This document shows, one piece after another, positions 9,945-23,800 of a DNA stretch of 64,000 nt. The DNA is from Hybos culiciformis (Eukaryota; Arthropoda; Insecta; Diptera; Hybotidae). The notes beneath the pieces are model-generated. The model saw only the letters and a program-made list of their open reading frames with translations. It had not been told where the DNA came from and ran no database searches. Made by a program: the position numbers and the translations under genes. Within the stretch, counting starts at the first letter, position 1, and each line of letters starts with the position of its first letter. Location of the stretch: the NCBI GenBank assembly GCA_964007475.1, contig OZ023273.1, positions 22,555,557 through 22,619,556 of the forward strand, written 5' to 3'.

Positions 9945-10190
9945 GAAGGTCGAACTGTTAATGGAGAATACTATTTAGGCGTTTTACATCGTTTGTAGAA
10001 AAGAATTGCAGCAGGAAACAGCTGTTTTTATTGCACGATAATGCACCACCTCACAAGACCAAAAAAGTGAACGAATTTTTGATGAAAAAACGGATTTCTC
10101 TCATGGACCACCCTCCGTATTGCAGCCTGATCTATCACCATGCGACTATTTTCTATTTCCAAAACTGAAAACCAAGATGAAAGGACCATT
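9945..10190 (+). pseudogene. Mariner transposase fragment
   Basis: The C-terminal half of a Tc1/mariner (D,D34D) transposase with several lesions. The readable order is a VPEGRTVNGEYYLGVLHRL-like stretch, an in-frame stop, a frame change, LFLLHDNAPPHKT (second catalytic Asp), NEFLMKKRI, HPPYC, another single-base frame change, then PDLSPCDYFLFPKLK (third catalytic Asp) and KMKG. The N-terminal DNA-binding half is missing. This enzyme would cut and paste the element at TA sites, but this copy cannot make it. The identification rests on the HDNAP and SPCDYFLFPKLK signatures, which are diagnostic. Confidence 0.9.
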
Positions 10191-10296
10191 TTTATTTTTA
10201 TTTATTTTATTTTTATTTTTTATTTTCATCAAAGATAATCTAATGGGTATTTTATTCTATATCCAAAAAGTTCGGTTATTTCTGGGACACAGTGTA

Positions 10297-13200
10297 TATG
10301 TACAAATGTACATAATAATTCTTCACCAATATACTATAGATTTTTATAATAAACATCTATTTTTTTCCTGGAGATGGAAAGTTATATTTATAATAAATAT
10401 TTTTCTTCTTGGTTTTTGAAATTATATTTTTTATGCAGAATTATTTTTTTAGAAGTCTAGTTTTGTTCATCTTCTCCCTAATGTTCACAATATGTAACAA
10501 AGGAGTTTTCAGTCGTTCTAAAATTTATAACTTGATAAAATCTTTTATAATCCAAAAAGGGTTAAAAATTATGAAAGAACGTCAAAAAAATCACACAATT
10601 TTCTGTTGAAAACGTCAAACTTTCTTGTACATAATAAAATTTATAATCATAGATTTTTGCGAACCGAAAGTAACAAATTTAGCGAATTATTTAAAATTCT
10701 AAATTAGATAGCAATATAACCTATTTGTCATTAATTCACATACAAATTTCAGTTACTCCTTTCATATAAAAAAATATTTATTGTAATTATTTTTTTTTCA
10801 TAAATTTACTTGCTATAAATTTTTGAACCTTGTCTTCTGAACCTTGACTTGTCTTGAATACATCAATTATTTATTTTTACATTTTGTACATATACGATTT
10901 TAAGAGCTTCACTCTTATGAATGTACGCAATCATTCTTATGAATGTACTATAAATTCAAAAATTATAATTTTTCACCTTAAAAACAAAACGAAGCAAGGA
11001 AAATCTTTTTTTTTCTTTGGTTGAGGAACAGTGAACTAAAATTTTGTTCCACAATTTTAGTAATAATAATTATTGTTATCATCACAAACTTAATTACATT
11101 TTGGGCTTGATGAAATTCACAATATATAATGAAAATACTGTTTCCACTCGAAAAAAAAAAATTAAATTACTTGTCTACGTTTTGTCATCATCATTCATTT
11201 TCTTTTCTCTTCTTTTAAAAGGAATAATTTTCTACATTCTCGAGGGCAACTTTATTAATGTCTTCATCACTTTCAACCAAAATTATTTCTTTCATTTTTG
11301 GTGATAGTAGAAAAAACATAAAGAAACATCTGACATAAAAATTTTCAAGAATTTTATTCAGCTTTTATTTTACTTTATGACTAAACTATATCAATAAGAT
11401 GTGTTTTTTATGTACTACTTTATTTCAATTATTTTTCCTTGTAATTTATTTACAATAAGAATCTAGAGCTACAATAGAAAACTATTTCTCAATATTGAGC
11501 CTACGTCGATGCTTGGAATAATATTATATCTGTTTTTTGTTTCTCTCGAATGTAGGCAGAAATATCAAATAAGTTTTTTTTGTACAATTGTTCACAATTT
11601 TTTTTTATTCCTACATACCAATTTGAAATTGATTTTTGAACGACATTTCTGAAGATTTTCTTTTTATATTTTGTTATCGGAAATATTTGCAATTTAAAAA
11701 TAAACTTTAAATGCAACTCACAGGTATTTAAGCATTTTAAAATTGAACATCAAAATCATCTTTTCAGCAGAATACTAATTCATGGTATTGTTTAAAAAGG
11801 CGCGTGTATTTTTCACCTCGTTCAATAAAAACAAACATCATAATCCTTCCTCCTTAAGGTAAATAAAAAAAATTAAAAGTTTATTTTAAGAAAATTATAC
11901 ATTATACTTATGTTTGTTTAAAGTATTTGAGTACTCGTATACGGAAGAAGCAAAAGAGTTTTCCTTCACATTCGTTTATCTTTGTTCAAACCACAAATCT
12001 TCAGTCAATTAACGTTCTATCATCAAAAAAAAATATTTTTTACAAGGGGGAAATAAAAAAGGGATACATTTATACTTATATTAATGTGACAAAGGAAAAT
12101 AAAATGAGAAAATAATTATATTTTGTGATATATTTGTACGCGTACATTACATATACGATTGTTATATTCTTTAAATTCTTTAATGAAGAATACACTACTT
12201 GAGTACTAATTAAAATTTCTTTTATTGTTTGAAATTGTAGTAGTAAGGAAAATTTCTTCTGGCTTTAAGTTGAACTATAACATAATGAATATATTTTTTT
12301 AAATTTAGTTTTGAACTAAGAAATCAACTCCATATAATCTTTTAAAAAATTTTTATTTTTTTTTTTTCAAAAGTATTAATATTTGATTCTTTGTGTATTT
12401 TATTTTGTAAATTTTATAGAATATAAAATTAGAATTAAAATAGCTTGTAATTAAGCTAATATGAATAAATAAATAAAGAAATAAACAAAGATTGAAACAA
12501 TATTGTTAAGAGGCATTAGAATTATGTGTAAAGATACAGATCAAATTTACTAAAATTTTATTGAAGTAAAATAAATTATGCTGTATTTTTAGAATAACTG
12601 AATTTAGAAGTCTCGAAACTACCGAAATTGGAAGTTTTGACATTTTGTTGTTGGCAGAAAAAAGTTTTTCTAAATAAAAAAAATATAAAATAAAATTTAA
12701 ATTTTTTGAATTAAACAAACAAACTTAACAAATTTTAATAATATATCAAGATTAAGATAAATTTATCTTCAAAAACGGAAAATTTATTTGATTGAATTAT
12801 TGCTAATAAGATTAGTGATAATGCATATTTTTCTTGGCAAAAGAACTAAATTTTTTGTAAGAAAATAATAATTTTTTTTTTTTTAATATAATTGAGTAAA
12901 AGATATTCAATTAATCCTGATTGATGACCATAAATCCTTAATCTATGAATTCTCTTGCAGATTTTTGCTTTCATATATGGAATTTAATATTAGAAGTGCC
13001 TTCGCACATGAACGTGAACAAAATTTAATTGCTAAAAACACCATAAAATAAAACCTTTTTCAAGTTAAAACTATAAAATAGGTATAGCAAATAAAAAAAA
13101 TTGATATTAAATATTTTCGAAAAACTAAATACTTATTTTTCTGAGTTTTTTTTAAATCCCCGAAGATTGTATTAAGTTCACGATGAACTGAAATTCCCCA

Positions 13201-15120
13201 CAATGAACAACAAGTGAAAGAGCAAAAATGAACGTGAACAGGAAAAATGATGAATTTCTAGTTCGCGATGCCTATTCTTTTTCGAATGACATTTGTCATT
13301 CTGAAAAATTTCGATATTAATACGATGTTTTAGAAATAATTAGGATTTAAAAACCAATTTATGATAATTGAGAAATAATAAGCAACATGAAAAAATTATG
13401 TTTATACATAATTTAGGTAAAATGTAATCAAACTTTAATGAGGATTTTAGTCAGGTTTTAAAGTCCTCAGAACTTTAAGTTTTTATTATAGTAGATAGTA
13501 ATGAAATCTGAAACCAATTAATATACATATTATATTAATGTCGAATTAAAATAAAAAACTTTAATATTATTTATAAAAATTTATTAATTTAATTCTTGTT
13601 ACGAATTTTTTAGATTTTTATTTTTATATACAATCAAATAAAGCGTAGACTACGTAGACTGCTGAGAAAATATGAATTCGATTACTGATGCCAAATAATT
13701 TTTTTTACATAACTGAAAAACATTAATATAATGTAGCTATATCTAAACTATGGTGCTACTACAATGTCCAATTTTTTTTCTTAATAATTTAAAAAAATTT
13801 CAATAATTTGAAGAATTTTCATTTTAAATGCATTTAAAATTCTTTTGTTCCTTCTTGTAACATTTGTAATCGAGCTTAAAGTTCCTTCTTTGATGCTTCA
13901 TTTTAAAAATCGTATTTAATTTAAACTGTTATCTAATATCATATATATAGTTTTAGTTTTATCAGTACTATAAAATGCAAACACCCAAACACATTATATT
14001 CCTAATAGAATTTTCTATCTTAAACATAATTCAATTCAAAAATATCTGCATAAGGCGTTTTTTTTTAAATGATCCATTTAATAAATTTTATCCATAATAT
14101 TTTCAGAAAGAAAATTTATTTTTGCTTGCAATATCACATCACCTTGTTTGTGACAAGTAAAGTTAAACTTCCTACAAAAGTTAATGCAAATTTCGAGTGA
14201 CGGCTTATTCTGTGTATTTATGAAATCATAAATTTTAATAAATTTTTCGTACAAAAATTTAAAGAATTTATGCATTCAAAACAATATACGCAACTTTATT
14301 TTCTTCTCGTACACCTACGTGTTAATGTATATATAATAATGATTTATTATGAAAAATAAAAGATTCGTACGTTGTATCAATTTTATAAATAATTTTTGCA
14401 TTCGTAAGAACATTTAAATTCACATTCATCATTTTTATTTGGAATATTTTTTGAGAAGATTTGTTTTAAAATTTTAAATTTTTTTTGAAAATTCTTCTAA
14501 CTAGAAATTTGTTTTTTTTAACAAATCTCATACTATACTGTCTATATTTTGAAGATAGAAAATATTCAAACCTTACAACGCAAAGGTTTTTAACATATAG
14601 TTCTTTGGCAAGTAAAGCTAAAAAGCACATGTGCTCAGAAAAAAAAATTAAATATTTCGCCATCATTGAACAGCTAAAGACTTCCTCTTTTGGAGAGTGA
14701 TCTGAAAATAAATCATCTGTTTATTTAATATCAATATATTTAGTATTCTTGAACAAGCAGGATCTGAGAAATAAAGGTTTTTTTGACAACGAGAAAATTA
14801 AGTTCCTGGTACTTTTTTTTTGTAAGAAATATTGTAAATAAAAATATATATAAAAAAAACCATGTAATTAAAAATATTATAATTCAGAAAGGGTAGCAAA
14901 TTTATTGACCAGACTACGAATTTTACAGTGTTTACGTGGAAAAAAATTATATGGAAATTCATAATTTTATTTTTATTTCTGTTTTCGCAATGCAATTTAT
15001 TTGCAAATTGTATTATCCATTTGTTTCCCATATTGCAATGATGTAATAGCAGCCGTGCAGAATTTTTGCAATAGAAAAATTATTTAGCATTTTAAAAATT
15101 TAATTTCTCAATCTTAATGC
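10297..15120. other. AT-rich DNA without a recognised gene
   Basis: Only short chance frames. Local items: CTTATGAATGTAC duplicated at about 10914 and 10937; ATGAACGTGAACA at 13008 and 13228; and TTTGTTCAAACCACAAATC near 11980, which recurs near 33779 and is probably a small dispersed repeat. Confidence 0.4.
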
Positions 15121-15213
15121 ATGGTCATGAATTTTTTGGACGATGATTACGAGATGTATTTGGACGTGATTAAGAGGTGTAATTCTCCCTTTGGCCTGAA
15201 TAAAAACATTTAA
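15121..15213 (+). CDS. Possible small open reading frame or exon, unrecognised
   Basis: A 30-codon frame starting ATG GTC ATG and ending TAA, with a peptide rich in Asp, Tyr and Lys (NFLDDDYEMYLDVIKRC, then NSPFGLNKNI). Its codons use more G and C than the surrounding DNA, which is the only reason to list it. No strong splice acceptor or donor was found on its borders and I do not recognise it. Chance is a real alternative. Confidence 0.15.
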   Translation: MVMNFLDDDYEMYLDVIKRCNSPFGLNKNI

Positions 15214-18200
15214 ATAAATAATTCTCAAAATCGAAACATTGCTTATGTTAAAAATGCTGAATACCATCATGTCTAATAATATGTTTGTTTTAAATATTTT
15301 ATTTACATTTTCATTAAAATTTTATTTAATAAAATTTCCAAATTCAAATATAATATTTTGTTTATTAAATTTTCCTATTTTATTTCAAAAACATGTAATG
15401 TAAATGTGCATACACATGCAACACATATTAATATATACTATATTCATATTGTTATTTAAACAAATAAAATTTTTTTCGCTGTCAAGAGACGACTGGGAGT
15501 TGACATCATAAGTATGTATTTTAGTTTTAATATTTGATTCATACTTTTTTGTTAAATTTTTCTGCCAACTTTTTCATATAAAAGTTAAACGTCATGTAGT
15601 TACGAGGGAAATAATATTTGATTTATATGCAAGTATTTTTATAAGATTCTTTCAAATCGCGTTCATACGTAAGTTTTTTTTTTTTTGTTTATTATATACA
15701 TATACATTATACATTATACATATATGAATACTTAGACTCAATATGTTTTCTTGGTAAAATAACACAAATGGCATAAAATTTGAGCTTGTTGTTCAAAAAT
15801 CTTATGATTTTATTGTGAAGTTATTTTCTACAAGATATATTTTTTCAGAAAAATTTGTATACCGAATGTTTTATTGTAACACATCGATGACATATAATAT
15901 TTATTATAAAATCCCTGTATGATTGATGAAATATTTTCTATCTAGCATTATAGATTTTAACGTAATAGCTTTATGTTCTTAACAATAACACTGATATAAC
16001 TTTTATTTGAAACAGATGTAAAACCATAATTTGTTTTTTTTTTCGGCACAAAACACCATATTATGTCGCTTTTGAAATTATGGCTCTGTGTCCTCTACTT
16101 TCTACTTCATTAAAATATTATCAATTTTTTCTTTGGCAATATGTTTAAACAAAAAAAAATTAGTAAGCTATCCAACTATGGACTTTTGGACTTTAAAATG
16201 TACATAATTGTATACATTTTCTACACACGTATTTTTGTAATTTTATACCTTTAAAATGAAAATTTTATTATCTAGTTCTAGTTTATATTATGCAAAATTG
16301 TTTTTATCAACCATAACATTAAATTAGTAATTATTTTGTTCGGAGGACCTTATGTATAATGCCTAACATAATATTTAATAATGTATATATTTGGCTTTAG
16401 TAAAAAATTGACTTATACTCCTTTGATCGCCCTTCAAAAGATATTATATAAGAAGCTTAAGCAAATGAAGTGTGAAAATTAGATAAATTGTGGGAAAATA
16501 AGAATATAACATATAACTTTTGTAGCCTTTTATACTACTAAAAAAAACAACTTTGATTGCTTTCTAACTTTATAAGGATAATATTTTTTTCTTCTATTTC
16601 GAAAAAATAAAAACATAAATTATGGGAAAATTTAATTTCAACGAAAAAAAAAGGTAAAACACTTAAGTCTCATATAAACCTTTATAATTATAAAAGTTTT
16701 TTTAGATATTACTAGGAAACGTTTATTAAAATAATAAACAATAAAAATTTGAAACGAATATAGTGGTAAATTTGTTAAGAATTTATTATATTAATTTAAC
16801 TATGCATTGTTCCGATTTTGTGTTTCTTACAGGATGTAATTAATATTGTGAAAAAAGTTGCAAACATCGCAGAGTTATTTATGAACATTTACTTTTTTGC
16901 TTATAGAACTTTATCAATTCACTAATCGAAAATTTGTATCTTATTGAAACCAGCAGTAAGTGACAGCCTTAAAAAATGTTCCTTTTTCAATATTGACTTT
17001 ATGTTTCAGATAAAGGGATTATAAGACAGTTGTCTTATTGCCATTTTGGAATCATTTCTATAAGTGCAATGTATGATAAAATGTTTGAATCTAAATTTCT
17101 AATTTTTCAGAAACCATTAGAGTGTACCAAATCAATTTTTTTTATTTTTTTTTTTAGAAAATCAGACAAACCACAAACTAAATAAAAATTGTTTTGCATT
17201 GTAATGTCTATGTAATATAACAACATAAAATGTTGAAAGCTTAATTTTATATTTTTTGAATTTATTTTTTAGTCACATGAGAATAATAAATCAGTGAGAC
17301 AACAACTGTTGAATTAAAAACAATTTTGTAGAGAAAAAATTACAAAATCTCTATTTAAAACAACCTGAATCTAACCTTTAAAGAAACAATTTATTGAAAA
17401 ATTTGCGATTTCCAGAAAGAATATTTTTATTATTTTTATCAGGCATTGGTTTAGTTTTGTTTTATGTATTGTTATTTTCAAGGCAAAAATATTTTAAAGG
17501 TAGCAGTTATGTGATCAGGTCTCAAAAAATTTCACTAATTCTTGTTGCGATAATTTCCAGAAATTTTACACAAAAAAACAAAAAAAAAAAAAAAATAAAA
17601 TCGCTAATTTTGGTTTTTTGTTTTAAAAAATGTTTTTCCAAAAATTAATTCATAATTAAGTTAAAAAAATGATAAATAAGATTATAATAAAATTAGTATA
17701 TATTCAAATTATTTAAACAAACTAAGAGCGCACAAATGTAGCCATTTAGTTTTTATATATAAGATATTTTGTTAGTTTTTTTTTTCTTTTAATTTTATTT
17801 CTACTAAATTGTAAAAAATATTGAATTCGTAATAAAAATAAAAATTAAAAAAAAAAAAAAAAATAATTTCCAGAACTCGTTACGAAAGCTCGAAAAAAGT
17901 TTACCGTACAAATAGATAACTACATTAAATTGTCATAATTTTTTCTAAGTACATCATCATTTCTCATAAACAACACTATTGTGAATTTCTTTGTATATAA
18001 AATATTAAAGGAATCTTTTTTTATATTAAATATAAACAATGAATGGATTAATAAAATTTATAGTACACATCAGCGATTTCATTTATTTTTCGCTTGTATT
18101 GAAAAATTGTAGACACAATTGGTTATTTTATGATACGATTCTTATAATAAGGATAATAAGGATTTACAAAAAAGCTATTTTATATTTTGTATACCTTTTC

Positions 18201-20717
18201 AAAGGTTGAGAAATAAATTTCGTCCTATTGTAAAATAGAAAATTATATAAAAATTTGAATATGTATATTATATAAATATATTGAAATTCGATGAGAAGAA
18301 GATAATAAATATGCTCCTCAAATAATTTAATTTTAATATTTCTTAAACCATTACCATTTTCACATAAGAAGAATCGTTTTTATGCTCATCATAAAAGAAA
18401 TTTTAAAAGATTTAAAAATGATATATCTTTTTAATCCAACAAGTTTCTTGTTATATGTCAAAATATAAATCAAATATGTATTTTTTCTTAAAAAATGTAT
18501 GAACGCGAGAATATTATAGCTTCCTGTTAAACTTTTGTGGGATAATAAAAAAAAAATTTGACAAAGCTTATTGTAACATAATATATATAATTATATATTA
18601 TATATTTATTCTTTTTGAATATATTTTAAAATGGTCCAAACATAAGAAAAAGTTTTTTTAGTTAAAAGCGTACATGTACACGTGCATATCAATTAGTGTG
18701 TTTTTAATATTTTTGTCGTCACAATGTTATTTTTATTTATATATTCTGTGGTTGAATGAAAATCTTATATCTTTTTTTTGGTAAGTTCAAGCACGCTTAT
18801 GCGGCTTGTGTAAGAATTTCAATTATTATTTATTTATTTTTTTATTTTTTTTCCCAAAAATAATTTTCGAATTTTAAATCATAGTGTCGTAGATAACACC
18901 TCGATGACATTTATTTTCTATCGTTTATATTTTTTTTATTTATTTTTTGGTTTTTTAATTCCAAATTGCCTAAAGACATTTTTTATTATTAATATAATTT
19001 CTTCTTTAATTTGGGACTGGAACTCTCATTCAATAATGTTGTTTGTTTGTCTGTTAAACATGAACATATGAATTTTAATTAATTTAAATATTTAATTTTT
19101 CTATTTTTGAAAAATATTTTTAAAATTTTTCAAAACAATTTATATTAAGAAACTTTGAATTAAGAATAAATATTTTTTTACATTTTGGCGCCAGAACCAG
19201 AAGAACAAAGACTTGTTTTAATTATGAAGCCAGATTGCTGTTTTCTGACTCTAAATTCGGTGTATCTAACTTTCTCCTCCAGAATATATTCTGGTGCAAT
19301 CTATGGGATTCTGATTCTGATGCTGATTCTGGTGTAAAAACCCACCTTTATCTGTTTATTTAATAACAAGCTTCCCATAAAATTGAGACCTATTATTGAT
19401 TTTGTCTATTATTGATTTTGTTTGAAAAGCCAAAAAGTTTATACTTTAATTTCAACATTTAAGAAAACATCACTTAAATCATGATATTTAACCCAGTTCG
19501 CTAAAGCTCGTATGCAAACTTATTGAAAACAATATTTCTATAATAAAAAAATATAATTCACGATTCCTTTATTTTACACGATTTCAACATTTTATTTTAT
19601 AACCGAAAGAAAATTAAATAACTTATAAATAAACAAAAAAAAAAATTCAATTAGCTTGTAACCCTTTCTCTACATTCATTTCAAAAATAAATATTTAAAT
19701 CTGTGAAGTTGATAAATATAATTTTCTTCCTGATTACTTTTGGTATTTATATTCAAACCATTATTGTTTTGGGACACATTTTTATTTAATTAATAATGCA
19801 GAAACCCATTTAAATTTTATAAAGTAATGAAAAACCAACCCAATTTATTTACAAAAAAAAATAATTTAAGACCATTTTATTAGTTATAATTTTCAGGATC
19901 ATTACCTTTCAATTTCAAAATTATGAATTTGTTTCTTAAAAAAAAAAAGCTGAAGGCGTTTTTACTCATTTCATATAAAATTAATTAATTGCTAATATTC
20001 AGAAGAAATAAATGGAAGCATATTATACGTAGTTCGTTAATAAAAAATTTATTTATTGTATTAATTAAACATTATTTAGAGTTTTTTTTAAAATAACTTT
20101 TTACTTATTATACAAAATAATACTTTTTTTATATATAAAAATTTTTTTAAACCCTTTTGGCAAAGTTAATATAATTGCTTTTGTTGATAGAACTTTCACC
20201 TTAAAAATGTATTTTAAAAATCAATATAATTTCTAAAAATTAGGATGTATATGTACACATACACATGTATACATGTGAAATCAAAGTAATGCTGTGACTG
20301 AAAAGCTTAGGCAAATTATAAAAAAATTCTTAATAAATTAAAAAATATTTTTTATAACCGGAAGATCATCACATATATACTAACATAGGACTATAAAAAG
20401 AATATTTTTATAGAAGAGCTTACAATTAAAAATAAATATGTATATATTTTCTTTCTTTCAATTATAAAACTTGTGACCGCTTTAACCAAGAACAGCATTC
20501 CACGTTTGTAAATAAAACAATGTTATATGTACATACATAGAAAGGTAGAAAAATGTTAAAAAAGGCAAAATTTTCATTATGGCATTTTAAGAAAATAAAG
20601 GAGAATCTTTTCGGTCTAACAATTTGTTGAAAAAAACAGGAATCACGTTTATTTTACTTATTATTATTTCCTGTACTATTTTTATTATCTTTTTTCCAAA
20701 TTATTTTTTACACTTAC
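15214..20717. other. AT-rich DNA without a recognised gene
   Basis: Long poly-A/T tracts. A segment at about 19190-19345 is richer in CCAGAA/TTCTGG motifs, including a perfect CCAGAATATATTCTGG palindrome, and resembles the CAGAATT/TTCTG-rich MITE at 54.7 kb. It may be a decayed relative. Otherwise I see nothing. Confidence 0.4.
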
Positions 20718-20848
20718 ATTACCACTAAAAGAATTTTTTAATGAACGCATTGTTGTGCAAATGACACATCCTTGACATTTTTTTGGTAAAAAAGAAGTTC
20801 TTATTTTTAAAGAAAGTGTTCTACTGGGTCCAAGAATTGTATATGAAG
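20718..20848 (-). CDS. Candidate internal exon, unrecognised
   Basis: On the minus strand the stretch from an AG after a T-rich run (AAATTCAAG, AG at 20850-20849) to a GTAAGT donor (20717-20712) is 131 nt. Read with two leading bases, it has 43 open codons: SYTILGPSRTLSLKI, then RTSFLPKKCQGCVICTTM and a Ser/Asn-rich end. The reading ends on a codon boundary. It is less AT-rich than its surroundings. I do not recognise the protein. The acceptor is ordinary, and open frames of this length occur by chance, so this is a candidate only. Confidence 0.3.
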
Positions 20849-23800
20849 CTTGAATTTCAAAAAAAAAATATATTTGTTTTATAATGTAATTTAATGTAAA
20901 TTAATATAATAAGTAATAGCAATAAATTGTCGAAAGAATATTATTTTAATTTTTTTATTTATTTATTTATTTATTTTTTATTATTTACGGAATTATACCC
21001 CAGTAATCCAAATTTATTTTTCATATAAACATTTTTCTGTTTAACACTATTTTAAAAACATTCTGTTGATGTGTGAAAATTTTTTCTAAATGGTTTTCAA
21101 TTTTAAATTTAAAAGTATCTTTTTTATTTTATTCAAATCAGTTGAAATAAATTTAGTTAAACAAATAAAAAAATCAGTAAAGCAATTTAATCGGTCACAA
21201 GCTCTTTAGGAAATGCTTTGCCTTTAAGAAATTTTTTCCAAATTATTGAACTAACCTATATATATTTTTTATTTCTCCTTTTATGATACGACTTTAAGAT
21301 ATAAGACAGTATAGTTAAATTTAAATTTTTAAACTCTTTTCGACCAGACCGGACTGTATGTTGTCATTTTCCGTCCGACTGTCTTTCGCTCACAAAATGT
21401 TTGTGACTATTAATTTAACCTTTTCCTTCATATCAAAGCTGAAATGTGCATAATTAAATTCTTTTTTATCCAATCTAAAACTGTGGACTCCCGAATTGAA
21501 AAATCACAACCATTGAAATTATTTTCATATTATATAAGAGATATAAAAACTTTGATATTGTTCTCTTGCGCACACTTTTTTCACTACTTGTATCATTACA
21601 TACATTACATTGATTTCAATTTACTAATACTTTTCATTTAGTTATATACATAGTTGTTATACATATAACAAAAAGTATAATAAAAAACTCAAATATTATG
21701 TCAAATAATGAAAGTAAGTATGAAACATTTATTCCAAAATGTGCTAGAATAAAGGATAAATGAATTTCTTAAATCTTTTCTAAATGCATATTATTCAATT
21801 TATTATACAAATAAATTCTTTTATTTTTCAGAAAAAAATCGGAAATTCTTCCAAAAAAAAAATTAAAAAAAATAATACATATAAAAATTGTATTTTAAAG
21901 ATTGAAATTATGTTCCAAAAATTGATTTTATTACCTTCCGAAAACAAAAATGTAAACAAATGTAAACAAAAAGAAAAATTTATTGAACATTTTATTTCAT
22001 TGAACAATATATTATTTTGTCATTTAAATCGCATTTAATTTTGTTTGAATTTGGTTTTCTTTTACCATTTTTTTTTGTTCTTTCGCGCTTTTATGTGTTT
22101 GCATAAAGAATCAATACAAATCCATTCATTTCATTTCACATAATAGAATTAAAAAGTTTTCTTTCTGTGATTTTAGATCTATGAATTAACTTTAGATATT
22201 ATATGAATTAAATTAAATATCATATTAAATAATTGTACATGAATTTGTTGAGCCTTAAGTTTATTAGAAAATGGAGGGTGCACTTACATTTTTTGATTTA
22301 AATATTATTATTGTAGGAATAAAACGAATAACTTTTATATATACTTTAGTACCAAACTTCGTTATAGGTTCTTAACGCAATCGACCATCTTTTTAAACTT
22401 TTGAAACTTAAGTCACCAATTCAACGTCACTAGTAAACACATAAATTATTGTTCATTCATTAAAGAACTTCTTTTTTTTTTCTTGTTTAAATATAAAAAA
22501 TGTTCACGCAATTTTCATAATTAATGTTGATGTTGTATGAAATGATAGCGTCGAATAGAATTTATTATTAAACAATTCTTAGTTTTTTTTTTTTTTCAAA
22601 AGAATAATATATTTTTGCTCATTAATAATACTTAAAAAATCAAAAAGTTTGTTATAAACCTTTAAATTTGTTTATATTTTTTCAAATATTTCATGAAAAA
22701 GGTAGAATTTTAATTAAAATTTGTTTTCTATGACGGAAAAAAATAATAATAATCAATCACGAGACCTTTACGACTGTTAATTACATCTTTTTGTGCTACA
22801 ATATATAAACCCTTTTTGAACAAATTAGTTTTCCCTACTTACACAAGCAAAATGATGAAACAATTTTTCAAAAAACTTTAATTTTACTCATTAAGTCATT
22901 TTAATATCGACGGTACTTGAAGGATACAAAAAATAAAAAAAATACTCTCAAGTGTGATTTATTTATATTATTTATTATTTATAAAGAGGACATAACGCGC
23001 AAAATAGCATTTATATTAAATTATATGGTAAATATAAATGAAACATTCCAAGTCGCAGTAAAATTATGAATAAATAGTTTTTATATTACGGTATATATTT
23101 CCTTAAGATAATGTAGTGCATCGGTACGAAGATAAACTAAGATTAATCTATAATAAAATTCTTGATTTTTTTACAAACTCATCTCGCAATTTTTTAGTTA
23201 ATAATAAAAATTAATAATAAAAAAATATTTTTTAATTTGAGTGTCCATTTTCATAACTATTTAATATATGTACTTGTCTGTTACATATTTACATTATTCT
23301 AATATAGAACCAAAAAGATATATAGATTATAGATCTAAAATTATGTTTCTTTTATTGTTCAGAATAAAAAAGTGATTTCTCAATATTTTATATGTAATGT
23401 TTAACTAGAATCGGCAAATGTTTAATATCTTTAGTGTTTCGATGACTTTAATTTATCATTATTGTCATAATTTTTATTAAAATGTTCATTGTTTTTTTAA
23501 CTTCAGAACATTGATTTCTAGGAAACAGGAATATTAGAATTTTATACTTATTATAATATTTAAAAAGATATTTTTTTCCTCGAAAAAATTCCCTTACTTG
23601 CAATTTTCTTTTATTAAAAAATACTTTTATATTATTTCGATATTGTATCCTTAGGCTATATTAAAAAAAATATAGATATCTAACCACCACTTGAATCTCA
23701 GAAGATTAATAACTTTATTATATTTTTTAACAATTTTATATTACAAATTTTCTGAAAAGTAGAATTAAGAAACAAGGGATAAAGGTAAATTTATTTTTTT

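Larger units (their letters stand above)
7292..10294 (+). mobile_element. Mariner-family relic, split by a foldback insertion
   Basis: The right end reads GGGACACAGTG and is followed by TA (10295-10296); its inverted complement is CACTGTGTCCCAGAAATAAC. The left inner end at 9716 reads AGTGTGTCCCAAACATAACC, and the outermost bases CACA (7292-7295, preceded by TA at 7290-7291) lie on the far side of the 2.4-kb foldback. Without that insertion the relic would be about 580 bp: two roughly 30-bp inverted termini around a transposase fragment. The TA target site and the TIR type fit Tc1/mariner. The foldback landed within six bases of the mariner's left end. Confidence 0.75.

Noticed and set aside
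10120..10419. 99-codon plus-strand frame
   Set aside because: Only its first 25 or so codons are mariner transposase; the rest is translation of T-rich sequence and the element's terminus.
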